In this document: piece by piece, positions 54,255-64,000 of the stretch
Position numbering within the stretch: position 1 is the first letter of the stretch
Layout of the letters: each line of letters opens with the position of its first letter
Source: Stemphylium vesicarium
Lineage: Eukaryota > Ascomycota > Dothideomycetes > Pleosporales > Pleosporaceae
Direction of reading: 5' to 3'
Length of the DNA: 64,000 bases
Assembly (NCBI GenBank): GCA_004380135.1
Contig: QXCR01000020.1
Span: forward strand, 186,001-250,000
Program-made: the position numbers and the translations under genes
Notes under the pieces: model-generated
The model's input: the letters and a program-made list of their open reading frames with translations, nothing else
Told to the model about the DNA's origin: nothing
The model's database searches: none

Positions 54255-55673
54255 CTAGATCTTACTAGCTGCCTTCGCTGATTCGATATCGATCAGACGT
54301 GTTAGATTTTTGCAAACGGCCTGTATAACTGCTGGTCGAGCAGCTGCAGCCTTCGCGGCTTCAGCGGGGTCTGAAGACTTTTGTGCATTGACAAGATCGA
54401 GACGGGATTGCGATAACCAAGCGCGTGTTTTGGGCTCTGCATACATTTTTGCCGCATTCAAGTAGGTTTCAAGAGTCATACCAAGGTAGTCCTGAGTCTC
54501 ATCTGGGTGCGGTACAACGGTACACAGTGCGTTCTTGAGCTTTTCGTCGTCACCATAGGTAGCTTCGACGTGGGCGATAAAAGCGGCACTGAACACTTGT
54601 TGACAGAGGCGCACTGATTGCAGTGTAATGCGCTTGCCGTCGAAGACTGGTACGGGTTCGAGCCTCGCTAATCCATCGGCACTACAATCGATGTAGAGTG
54701 TGTCTGGCGCCGGTGTGTACTTGTTGCCTCCTTCTAGTATAACCTCATTCGTGGTAATGCGCACGACCCGTCCTTGACGTATAATGTTCCCAACTCTTTG
54801 GAGTTCCTGGAGCTCGGGAACTGAGACGGTCGCACACTTGTACATAGTGGGCCATTTGTTCTTGTCAATCCGTATCATCTTTCCACTGGCCTCGAGCCGG
54901 TAGAACAAATCTTCTAGAGATGAGGCGTTCACAATTGCGTCAACTTCTGCGTCAAACGACTGGGAATCATTTGTAGGAGACCATGCAGGTTGGAGAACAC
55001 TGCGATTCATGCACCATGAATCACGGGGCATGATCCAGGAAATGTCTTTGGCATCGATCCCTCTCGATAGTAGCCATAAACAAGCGTCCATTCCAGTCTT
55101 TCCTGCGCCAACTACCGTGTAGCCGCCATAAGGTCGAGTAAGGGTCACTAGGCCATTGGGTGTAGTCAAGTGGACGTCGTCTGCTACCTCATAGGGTGGA
55201 GGCCTCATGGCGGGTACTTCGACTTTCATGAATGTTGCATCCACAATACGCGTGTCTGGTCCGACTCGAATGGCCTTGTCTTTTGTGATGAGAGGTCGAA
55301 ATTCCCCTTCGCCCACATACTCATGTGAAGGATAGTATTCGACTCGTCCAGTTGGAAGGAACGTCTGCTGCATGACTCTGCTGAAATAGGAGCGGACCTC
55401 GTCTCCCGTTGCCAATTCGGACATGCCCCTGTTCCCGCCAATCTTGTCAATGTTTTTCTCGCCTGGGAATTCCTGCGAGTTGACGCCGTAGAAAGCAGAA
55501 GGCTGATGAAGAGTAACATGCGGATATGCAATGGTCCAGTGTCCTCCCGGTCGAGCGTAGCGATCGACTATCGCGACTGTAGCATTCGTGTCCGTGATCA
55601 GGGTATCGACAAAGGCCATTCCCATGGCTCCAGCGCCGATGACGAGATAATCGGGGGTGATTGTTGTAGTCAT
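54255..55673 (-). CDS. FAD/NAD(P)-binding oxidoreductase, 472 aa
   Basis: Single exon. The FAD site is YLVIGAGAMGMAFVDTL (about 9-25), followed by DRYARPGGHW; a second Rossmann motif, YTVVGAGKTGMDACLWL, lies near residue 187-203. DTLYIDCSADGLARL is an ATG-like loop. A family of fungal flavoproteins with uncharacterised role is most likely; N-monooxygenase or pyridine-nucleotide oxidoreductase activity is possible, but the substrate cannot be read from the sequence. The start at 55673 (MTTTITPDYLVIG) is natural, just before the Rossmann strand. No lesions; no cluster partners. Confidence 0.82.
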   Translation of the reverse strand: MTTTITPDYLVIGAGAMGMAFVDTLITDTNATVAIVDRYARPGGHWTIAYPHVTLHQPSAFYGVNSQEFPGEKNIDKIGGNRGMSELATGDEVRSYFSRVMQQTFLPTGRVEYYPSHEYVGEGEFRPLITKDKAIRVGPDTRIVDATFMKVEVPAMRPPPYEVADDVHLTTPNGLVTLTRPYGGYTVVGAGKTGMDACLWLLSRGIDAKDISWIMPRDSWCMNRSVLQPAWSPTNDSQSFDAEVDAIVNASSLEDLFYRLEASGKMIRIDKNKWPTMYKCATVSVPELQELQRVGNIIRQGRVVRITTNEVILEGGNKYTPAPDTLYIDCSADGLARLEPVPVFDGKRITLQSVRLCQQVFSAAFIAHVEATYGDDEKLKNALCTVVPHPDETQDYLGMTLETYLNAAKMYAEPKTRAWLSQSRLDLVNAQKSSDPAEAAKAAAARPAVIQAVCKNLTRLIDIESAKAASKI

Positions 55674-57353
55674 GTTGTTGTGTAGGTAGTTGTCTCGTCG
55701 TTTGAGCTGTGTGATGATAGCCCAAGACAGAGGAGAGCATGCGGGCTGTATTTATGTTCATCTGCCACTCGTTGCATTCCTCTGTGCCAAGTTTTGGCGC
55801 TGTTTCGTCCGGTCTACTCTTAGCAATGCTTGCGACTGCTCATGTCCTTGCTAGTCGTTGTGATTACTAGCGAGATCGACACCACTACTACTGCGTCTAT
55901 TCCAGCCCGGACTAATCTCAAAATGAGCATGCAGGCTATCCTGTAGATGAAACTGCGTTCTTGCATCTGACGATCGTACCGTGAGTGTATTCGCTCTTTC
56001 CAGGCTGCCCCATTCCCGCTCGAGATCGACCTATTGAAGCCTGCAAGTCCTCGGTCCCGAATGGGAGATACTGGAAGCATCAGCACTAACCTCAGTGCAC
56101 CTCGGCCGAAAGCTGAATTTAGGCATTACTGGAAAGGTCCGATACCGATTAGTAGATGCGCGTTTACACGTTGCAGTGAGCGGAGAGTATGTTTGGCCGC
56201 CCGGAAAAGTGTTGACTAATCTCGGGACCGAGCCCACAAATGAAACTGTGGATAAGCTTCCCGAGTGTCGTGCCGCCTCTGCGCTTGTCCTTCCAGCGTT
56301 ATTGTTCTGGTTTCGCGCAAGCCGAATGACTATCGCTGGAACGTTGGTTTGGTCATTGATTGCGGAGTTCCAGCGTTACCCACTTCGCGCAATGCTCACC
56401 GCGATCGTTCTAAACTTTACACGAAAAGTGTCATGAATCCACCGGTGAGCATCATCGCAGAGGCGGTGAAGGAATTCGGTGTGTGCATCTTTCTTGTATG
56501 CGAGAATTGCTCTGGGCTGTCCATGGGAACGATAGGATGTGAGTGATGGCGGCCAGAGTGAGGTACAATACAAGTAGTCAGATTAGACCCTTTGACGTCA
56601 TGCTCAACTTTCTCCAATTCAATCTAGCGCCGTGAAACGCAAGGCTCGACTCTTCAAAACCATAGCCCTACAACGCCGTCAATCACGCATCACTCCCCGC
56701 CTGCTTTTAACTGTCTTCCCTACTTTAGAGGACGCGTTAACAATTCAATGCATCAAGACTTCTCGTCTAAACACAGCTCTTCGCCTTTCGTACGGGTAGA
56801 CTTAGCTTGCATACCTAGTATTCTCTTCATCTAGTTTGTCTTCATCCCGCCCTACAGGCTTTCCCTATTATCATTCTGTTCAGAAAAGCGCAGTCTAAAG
56901 GTTCGCGGAGCCGGACTCGGCTTTTTCCGTATGTCCGGGGTCCCGCGGTACGAACATCTACACATGCCCCACAATAACATGCTTGTATCGTTTCCTCGCT
57001 CGGAGGCTGTGTGAAATTCCAATCTTACCACTCTATACGTGTAAGTGTATACAGATTTACGCGTATAAAACTGTACGTGTAAATAAACGCGACCGAGGAT
57101 GCGCCGCTCGTACGAGGTACATATACCATGCCAGCTCAACCCTACAACAACCCCCGACACGCCACTGTACAAAGCCCTCGGCATGGCTCTTGGCAGTTAG
57201 GTCAAGGAATCTGGCAGAAACCTTCGAAGACCGGCGTATTAACTGTATTCGTGTACAATCTGTATCGTCTGCACATGGTAGTTGGGGGTTTTCCCAACGA
57301 CCACGAATGTTGTGCTCTTGTACGAGCTCGAATGTAATAACGAGTTCCCTACC
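55674..57353. other. 1.7-kb intergenic region, no gene seen
   Basis: Short frames on both strands (for example 56095-56436 and 56417-56617) without motifs. Contains a CT-rich tract near 56680-56870. It holds the promoters of the flavoprotein and of the NmrA-like pseudogene. Confidence 0.45.
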
Positions 57354-58110
57354 ATGCCGCAGAACAACAAGCCCATCCCGCGCAGCATCCTCATCTTCGG
57401 TCCCGCGGCGCACATAGGCCGGGCACTCGGGCAATTCCTCACCCGCTCGGCTCCGGGCATCAAATTGCGGCTATCAACCAGCTCCGCAGCCAAGGTATCC
57501 GGGCTGAAGAAAGACTTCCCCGCCGCCGAAATCGTCACCGCAGACTACACAGACGAGGCTTCGCTCAAAGCAGCCTGCCTTGACATGGAATGCGTCTTCA
57601 TCATCATCAACGGCCTACCCGACGAGCGCGTCGCAATGGCAAACATAGTCGCCGCGCTCAAAGCCGCAAGCAGCGCTATCCACATTATCAGGTTGCCCGG
57701 CATGCAGCCCGAGTCATCTCGCATGACAGACTCATTCCCATGTTTGATCCGCGCGACATTGCAGAGGTAGCTGGTCGTCTCTTTCTCCCAGATAACCATC
57801 GCCACATTGGCCAATTCCACACGATGAACAACGGGACGGATTTGATGCGGTACTCGGATTTCGCGGGGCTGATGAGCGAGGTGTGGGGGCGAAGCCATTA
57901 CGTCTGAGTCTAGCAAAGAGGCGTTTTGGAAAGAGTACAGCGGCATGGGGGATATGCGCTGGCACTATCTGTGGGACTTTTTTCGGGTACGAGGGCGAGA
58001 ATGAGGTTGTGTGGGCGAGGAACGATTTCGTGGAGAGGATGCTCGGGAGGAAACCGGTTTCGGTGAGGGATTGGTTGGTGGAGCATGGCGAGGTGATGCT
58101 GCGGAAGTAG
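57354..58110 (+). pseudogene. NmrA-like NAD(P)-binding protein, internally deleted and frameshifted
   Basis: The N-terminal Rossmann part is clear: RSILIFGPAAHIGRALGQFL, CVFIIINGLPDER, IRLPGMQPESS. Next, in a different frame, LIPMFDPRDIAEVAGRLFLP and IGQFHTMNNGTDLMRYSDFA appear within about 20 bp, although this family usually has roughly 50-60 residues between these blocks, so an internal segment seems deleted. A second shift near 57888 leads to SESSKEAFWKEYSGMG, and a third in a T6 run (57978-57983) to YEGENEVVWARNDFVERMLG. Thus at least three frame changes plus one deletion occur. Decayed member of the NmrA / short-chain sensor family. Confidence 0.7.
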
Positions 58111-58742
58111 GTGCTGTTTAAAGAGGCGTCAAGAGAGGCAGGATCCTGAGGAATGCGCCCAGCCTTTTCCTTCTCTAAATCCATGATGCTAGAGAAGTCA
58201 TGGAGATGCATAGTCATGCGGCTTCAATGTCGGAATAGCTGTTGACAGTTGAAGAAAACTCACCACCTACCCCGTGGTTGATCTGAAAGGTCTAGTAAAA
58301 GCACTATAGTTGGATGGTAGTTTCATGGCGTATCATCGACACGACGTCGCAGACGAAATGAAATCCAAATGTAGAAGGCACACCCTGCACTTGCCTCGGC
58401 ATACGATGCCACACAAAGTCGTCCAAGGGAGCCAAGCCTTACATGCCTACCCACAAGTCGCGATCTAATATGCTAGATATTAGCATTGCCGTCAAGAAAC
58501 ATCATGCTTGGTAGAAAGTAAGTTGAATACTCGCCCGAACATGGCAATTTCATGATGAAGCAAAGGAGAGAACGGCCATTCTCATAGTATACATGCCCCT
58601 TTGCATCCCACCTGCCCCTCCACCATCATGTTGTGTGTCACCAGATGTATTCTGTTGTCATTATCCACCCCCGAACATTCTGCACCACTCGTTCATCGAT
58701 CAATCGCTCGGAACGTAGGAACGTACGTTGGCGTCCGGCCAT
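58111..58742. other. Intergenic, no gene seen
   Basis: Short frames only. Confidence 0.5.
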
Positions 58743-59403
58743 TTATCGCTTCTTGGAATCGACCTTTTCCTCGAGAGTGCGGACGTAGCCCTCTATCCGT
58801 TGTACAGCGGACTGGAGTGCCTGTTGTGCGTAGTCAGCCATCATGCATTGGCGTCCGAACCAACCCAACGTTTGCCCTTCAGTTGTAGGGAATAGGAAAG
58901 AAACGACGGGTGCAATTGAAACGTACGTAGATGTCCTCAGTGAGAAGCTGGTTCGAAACACGGTACTCGTCAATGACATAGTAGTACATGCCCGCGCCCG
59001 ATGCCGTTGCGCCAGTGAGGAAGCCGAAAAGACTGTGAATGACCATGTTAGCTGTATTCTTTCCAACCAAGTCCTAGCCTCGCTATATTTCCCATTCCCA
59101 GCGACTTCTACACTGGTATGACCCTTCAATGTTTATTATGCCCTCAGGCCCTAGTCATCCCATCACAGCAACATTCCTCCCTCATCTTCTCGTCTCTTCC
59201 CAACCCCAGCCCGAAACAACCAAACACAAGAAAGACTAAACTCACCCGCCCCTAAAAGCACCCACCGGCTTCTTCACCGGCGCAGCAACAACCTCCTGCC
59301 TGAGCGTCGCACTAGTTTGAAACGCGCGTGTTGCCGTAGCCGTCGTCGCGGTGCGGAATCCCGCTCCGGCGCGGACCGCCTGCCTCGCGAATTGAGCAGC
59401 CAT
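58743..59403 (-). CDS. Small mitochondrial membrane protein, 113 aa
   Basis: Three exons (59246-59403, 58927-59032, 58743-58820) join in frame. The N-terminus looks like a mitochondrial presequence (MAAQFARQAVRAGAGFRTAT, Arg/Ala-rich, no acidic residues). Exon 2 encodes a Gly-rich hydrophobic segment (LFGFLTGATASGAGMYYYV), likely one membrane helix, then DEYRVSNQLLTEDIY; exon 3 adds a short coiled coil (SAVQRIEGYVRTLEEKV). The pattern suggests a conserved ascomycete inner-membrane protein of unknown function. The small exons and exact splice phases support the model. No lesions. Confidence 0.8.
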
Positions 59404-60145
59404 TGTATATCTCCTTCTTCCCTATTCCGGGCAGGTGACAACCAGAAGAAGGATGCTGGGTATACGATGTGGGGCTCGTGGACGTGGATGGCGGTGGCGG
59501 TGGTGGTGTCTTGGTGTCGTTGCGTGTGATGTGTGATGTGTGTGCTGGGTTGTGACGTTGGGGAGCTCCTCCGCACAGAAAGCCGCCAGTGGTAGCGCTA
59601 CAAACAGGCAACCAAGCTCTCTCGCCTGACGTGGTCGGACCCTTGCGTTTCTGTCCCGTTGGCGGTGCTTAGTCAGCGGGAGGAACCCCGCTCACACCCG
59701 ACTACCATCTACTGTTCTATCGTGATAGTATATTTCCATTCTCGAAATGGCTTGAAGCGTTCGGAAGGAAAGCGTTCGTTTGACTAATTGATGGCGCTGC
59801 GTGAAAAAAGCAAATGGTGGATCTGGAATTCGTGTGTCAGCTTGCTGCGACGCGTGTAGGCAACAAAAAGTCCGAATCTTGAATTGCTTTTTCAAAAGTG
59901 CACGTACATGTCATCAAAGTCTGTCGCGTGGTTTGCATGGCGATCATAATCAAAGTTGTTTTCGTTGGGCGGTCGATGCTGCGTTGGTCATGAGGATTGA
60001 TTCCACGTTCTAGTTGCGGTCATCCAAAGCCACAACACTGGCATGAAGACCAAAAGATGAAACAGATTCTCTATTAAAGTAGATGAGATATATGTAAAGG
60101 GTATGACTGGAGAAAAGAAACAACCACCAACACCACAAGAGACGT
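59404..60145. other. Intergenic, no gene seen
   Basis: Upstream region of the small mitochondrial gene and 3' region of the peroxidase; short frames only. Confidence 0.5.
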
Positions 60146-61274
60146 CTACGGGAAGAATGGGCGGGTAGCAGGAAGCGTCTTGGTGCAGTCGACCATCTTG
60201 TCCATCGTATCCTTGCTGACACCCAGCATACTCATCCTCATGTAGGCCCTGGCGTAGTCAATATTCCAGCCAATTTGGTTACCGACAAACAATCTCCAGC
60301 TGGCGCTGACACTGGGGTGGGTGGAAAGAGCCTTGTCGCTGGGCAAGACGAACACAGTCTGGTCCTGGGTTGCGCCGGCAGCGTTGTTGAGGGTGTCGTT
60401 GTAAAACTCAACGTCCCAGACACCGGGAGTAGTGTCGAGGAACTTGTCTTTTCCTGAGGCGCTCTCGTCGACGAAGCGTTGGCGGGCTGTGGCGTGAGCA
60501 CCGACGAGGGCTGCGAGGTCACGCGCGGAGAAACCCTTGCGCTCGAACATGGCAAGAAGGTTGTCTGGGCTGTCGTGGGTGTCAGGAAGGAGGCCGACGG
60601 CATTGGCCTTGGTTGCATCCTTGCGGCCGATGAATGTGCGCACGCGAGGTCCCTTGGGGCAAGAGATGGTGGCGTGGTTGTGGGCGTATTGCACCAGATC
60701 AGCGTATCCAACCTTGTACTTGGCTTGGACGCCGCGGAGCACCTTGCGGGCGTTTTGAAGACCGTTGTTCTCCTTGCGGTTCTGCTCGCCAAAGTTCATG
60801 AGGAAGGATCCGTCCGCACCGCCGAAGGTAGAGCCCTTCTCCCAGGATCCAGCATCGTGGAAACCCATACGGACTGCGCCACGAGCATTGTCGTTGCACT
60901 GCTGGTCCTCTCCCACAAACAGCTTGGTGAGCTCAGCAGAGACATCGTACCCTGGTGGCTGTCAGCTTCGCCGTATTGTAGACATGTTCTGGTGCAAACT
61001 CACAGATACAGCACTTGTCTTTGCTACCTGCACATGATGCCGGCTTCTCATCTTTGAAGTCGTCAATGCCGGACTTGGAGCCATCAAGGATTTCGTTGAC
61101 CAGTTGCGTAACTTCGCCAAGGACACCGTCGAATTCACCCATGACATCGGCGATCATGTCATCGAACATATCCGACTGAGCTGCTGGTGCAGCCTCACGG
61201 CGATCCAGTGGGCCCGCTGATGCTAGAAGGGAGAGTCCCAGAAGGGGGAAGGCGAGAGCTACTTTGTGAACCAT
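60146..61274 (-). CDS. Secreted class II-type haem peroxidase
   Basis: Oxidises phenolic substrates with hydrogen peroxide outside the cell. Two exons (61004-61274, 60146-60951; intron 52 bp), 358 aa. A signal peptide (VALAFPLLGLSLLASAG) and a dibasic site (DRREA) precede the mature protein. The distal haem pocket reads RGAVRMGFHDAGSW (Arg and His, about 112-118) and the proximal His lies in LAALVGAHATARQRF (about 240). FGGADGSFLMNF and DLVQYAHNHATISCPKGPRV are typical of fungal class II peroxidases. Manganese- or Trp-type lignin sites cannot be assigned by eye, so I call a generic peroxidase. The N-terminal extension before CAGSKDKCC is about 65 residues longer than in basidiomycete lignin peroxidases. 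No lesions. Confidence 0.9.
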
Positions 61275-63196
61275 TTTGAAGATATAGAACTGAAGAGAAA
61301 GACTAGTATAAAGTAAGGAATGAAGAGAAGGTTGAACGAGTGATGTACAGCTGGAACTGCGAGCTGATGAAGAAGAGAGGAGAGGGCACACGAGTTGGCC
61401 TTATATGTTCCAACGACCTACTAGTGACGGTGGTGTACCATTGCTTTGATGGTCACCGTTCCCGTCGATCAAGCCTGAAATGGGAGCAGTGTGCAAAGCA
61501 ATGCGTGGGATGGTAAGCTACCAAGGCTAGAGACGTGCATGCCGTAGTCCCGAGAGAGGTTGCAACCCCTACAACAAAAAGCCAAATCGGCCAATGAGAG
61601 GGGGGAAATGTTGGGGGAAGCCACCAAACAGCAGCCACTTGGTAGTCATGATGGTGGACGACCAAAGTTAGATGTACCAACAGATGCCTTGAACATATCG
61701 AGGCCCGCACTTTTCGCACGCGGCGACGGTTGGTCAACGTCTTTGCGAAGGGCAGAAGCAATGTGCCAAGTCGTCCAGGGGTACACCGGTCATAGTAAGA
61801 GCGTGTGCGAATGTTGAGACTATTCGAGAGGTACTGATCTCGTGAGTCTCAAAAACGCAGCGAGGCCATTGAGATTCGCCTAGTTTGAAGTGCAAAGGTA
61901 GCTGCGTGTACCAGATCGTAGCTCACTATGGAGCTGCCCTCAACCAACGAGGCGCATATTTGTCAGTCGCCGAAGTGCCAGCCTTTGCTCCTCTCATCCA
62001 AGACATACGGTTATTCAGGGTCCAAAGCTTATGAGGAGGTAATGGTTTCGTGTGTTGTCGTGACCTTGCGCTGTGGCTTGTTCAGGCCTCACTGGGCTGA
62101 TAGCTAAGCTCGCATCCTCCCTTGGCATATCACCCAGTAGTCTCCGTATGTAGATCCGGCGTCTAAGTCAGCCTCACGGAGAACAATTCGAAGTGTTGGT
62201 CTGCAAGGACACAAAGCCGCATTAGAAGCAACTAGCGGGCTGTCAGTTTGTTTTCCGGGGATGATGTGTTCCGAACTAGTTCTAAGGGCTGAAACCACGG
62301 GCAGACCCGCAACTGTCGCTAGACACCGGCCAGTGTGGCCTCTGCCTATCTGTTAACCTTCCAAATCAAGGTGCCCACTGCTTGTGGCTTGTGTTGGGGT
62401 CTTGTTTGCGGAAGAAGCTTGTTCTCATTCACAGGACGGAGGTCCAGAGCAGCTCAGAGCACACCGCTCGCAACGTCGCGCTCTATCCCCCAAGTCAGGT
62501 TCTTCCCTGAAATGCTCGTACGCGGTCGACGGGTATCTCTCCACGTTGCGCATTCTTGCAATCGCGTGCTTTTTGATAGAATCGATATCTGAGACTCCGC
62601 GGTGAACCACGCCAAAATCAGGGTATGCTCACGTGCAAAGCGGACGACAAGAGTTGCTAGATGCCAGGACATAGGCTCGTTACAGCAATACTCATGGTGC
62701 AACAGCAGCGCTCCTTCGATGCTACATTACATGCCTTGGTGCGGCAGTTGTAGGATGCGGCCGGTCATGGGCCTGGTTATAGCGGTGTGCTGTTCGCTGG
62801 CTGGGACGCCTCAAGTCGCATCATCAGCGACTGAAAGTCTGTGCAGTGCGTGGAAGTCTTCTAGACCTCAAAAGAAGAACCGGATGGAAGCATTTGTGAC
62901 AAAAGCACAACGGTGAAAGTCCTCGACGTAGATGCGTGTGTGGTGTTGGTGTCCTCCGCGGAGGGATCAGTGGGCGCAAAGGGGTCTTGGCATGCGGCAC
63001 CGCAAAGCCGATTAGCGGAGGCGAAGCTTCTCGGCCCTTCCCATTCGATCTTCATGCATCAACTCCATGGCCAACTTCGTACATTTTCATCCAACACTCC
63101 AGGATATTGCCCCCATAACTCGCTTTTTTGGCTGAAAACAACGTCCCGTTACCCCACTGTTTCGTCGCCACCATTCCAACCGCGCCATGCACCCCG
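61275..63196. other. 1.9-kb intergenic region, no gene seen
   Basis: Short frames on both strands without motifs. It separates the divergent peroxidase and Zn2Cys6 regulator genes and likely contains both promoters. Confidence 0.45.
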
Positions 63197-64000
63197 ATGT
63201 CGCACCCAGGGTCGTCTGGCAACAGCCCGCCAAAGCGTCGTCGCACAGTTGAAGGGTCCTGCTGGCCATGCAAGCAAAGGCGCGTCAAATGCGATCTTGA
63301 GAAGCCCATCTGCCGCCGTTGCATCAGCTCTCAGACGGATGACTGCAGCTACGACAAGGTCCTGCTTCGATGGAAGAAGCGGCCCGCTAAGACAGTGCCT
63401 GAATGCCAGCTACAGCTGGTGGTGCAACGTCCTCTGGATGGACTAGACCTGGCTGTCAACGAGCGGAGAGCTCTCGACTACTTCAGAGCCCGCCTATGGC
63501 CGCTTTTTTCCACTCTGCACGAGCCATGTCCACCTCCAGTAGCACTCGCCCTGCGTTCCCAACCGGTCCTCCAGGCTTTATGTGTGTTCGCGGAAGAACA
63601 TCGCGCTCTACAGGAAAAAGGATCGTCCAAGCAAACTCTCAGCCGGAGACGGATGCAGTGTCTGGCGGCCCTCCGCGACCATTTGGGGAGTGAGAACCCC
63701 GAGAGCAATCTTCTCCCTGCACTCCTAGTTGCAGTGCTATTACTATACTTCCTGGAAGGCTATTTGAACTGCACCAAAGACGGCGCATCCACCCATTGCC
63801 ATCTTTCCGGCGCATTGGCCATCCTCAACGCGCTTGGGGGCTTTGAAGCAGCCTGGGCTTCGTCCGATAGGATCACCAGGATGCTTCTCTCGGAATTGGC
63901 ATCCACTGATCTTACTGATGCATTGCTTCAGGACCGAAGACCCTCTTTTCCAGCTACTATCTGGGCAAATATGGAACCCGGTTCCGTATGGTGGGAAACG
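63197..64000 (+). CDS. Zn2Cys6 transcription factor, 3' end beyond window
   Basis: Opens MSHPGSSGNSPPKRRRTVEG, then the binuclear zinc cluster CWPCKQRRVKCDLEKPIC and RRCISSQTDDC (six Cys), followed by a linker (SYDKVLLRWKKRPAKT). The downstream helical part (LLPALLVAVLLLYFLEGYLN, then HCHLSGALAILNALGG) fits the fungal-specific transcription factor domain that follows such clusters. The frame is open for all 268 codons to the window edge. It is divergent to the peroxidase gene at 1.9 kb; control of the peroxidase by this factor is possible but only suggested by position. Confidence 0.88.
   Translation, partial: MSHPGSSGNSPPKRRRTVEGSCWPCKQRRVKCDLEKPICRRCISSQTDDCSYDKVLLRWKKRPAKTVPECQLQLVVQRPLDGLDLAVNERRALDYFRARLWPLFSTLHEPCPPPVALALRSQPVLQALCVFAEEHRALQEKGSSKQTLSRRRMQCLAALRDHLGSENPESNLLPALLVAVLLLYFLEGYLNCTKDGASTHCHLSGALAILNALGGFEAAWASSDRITRMLLSELASTDLTDALLQDRRPSFPATIWANMEPGSVWWET

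Noticed and set aside
45349..55673. Secondary-metabolite gene cluster
   Set aside because: A monooxygenase, a P450 and a flavoprotein occur within 10 kb, but no PKS, NRPS, terpene synthase, transporter or local regulator accompanies them.

Overview
The window is eukaryotic and fungal. Genes are dense and short-introned, with GT-AG introns mostly of 47-120 bp, and several encoded proteins are typical of filamentous ascomycetes: a class II-type secreted peroxidase, a secreted tyrosinase, a CON-10/KGG stress protein, a Zn2Cys6 regulator, and an orphan P450 and flavin monooxygenase. Overall protein style suggests a Dothideomycete, most likely Pleosporales. That placement is my inference; no search was possible.

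Layout. 1-4.7 kb: a SET-domain gene and an alpha/beta-hydrolase gene, both carrying lesions; the second is split by a 128-bp hAT-like MITE with a clean 8-bp target duplication. 5.4-10.2 kb: a hypothetical gene, then complex I subunit GRIM-19, tRNA m1G9 methyltransferase TRM10 and a TLDc/OXR1 protein, all intact. 10.7-14.7 kb: three tandem, diverged and individually broken copies of a family in which a RING finger sits inside a BTB-like fold. 14.7-18.8 kb: a stretch with no gene I can support. 18.8-29.8 kb: tyrosinase, SPT10-like histone-gene activator, MOG1 (with a minisatellite in an intron), BUD20-like zinc finger, and mitochondrial aconitase, whose 16-nt micro-exon lacks a canonical upstream AG. 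30.5-44.9 kb: GCNA-like SprT protease, DEDD exonuclease, a broken hypothetical gene, uracil-DNA glycosylase with an acidic tail, CON-10-like protein, eIF2A, and ureidoglycolate lyase. 45.3-55.7 kb: FAD monooxygenase, a fungal 2EXR/DUF7730-like protein, P450, a Cys-rich protein, hypotheticals, and a second FAD oxidoreductase. 57.3-64 kb: an NmrA-like pseudogene, a small mitochondrial protein, the secreted peroxidase, and a Zn2Cys6 transcription factor running off the end.

Functional links are loose, as expected for a fungal chromosome arm. Housekeeping genes (GRIM-19, TRM10, OXR1, MOG1, BUD20, aconitase, eIF2A, UNG) alternate with accessory enzymes. UNG, GCNA and the exonuclease are nucleic-acid maintenance genes lying close together, but nothing shows co-regulation. 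I see no backbone synthase (PKS, NRPS or terpene), so I do not call a biosynthetic cluster.

The most distinctive signals are the RING-inside-BTB tandem array, the MITE insertion with a still readable empty site, the missing acceptor before the aconitase Fe-S micro-exon, and an accumulation of lesions confined to accessory genes while flanking housekeeping genes keep perfect frames. Many of the frameshifts lie in homopolymers, so sequencing error must be excluded.
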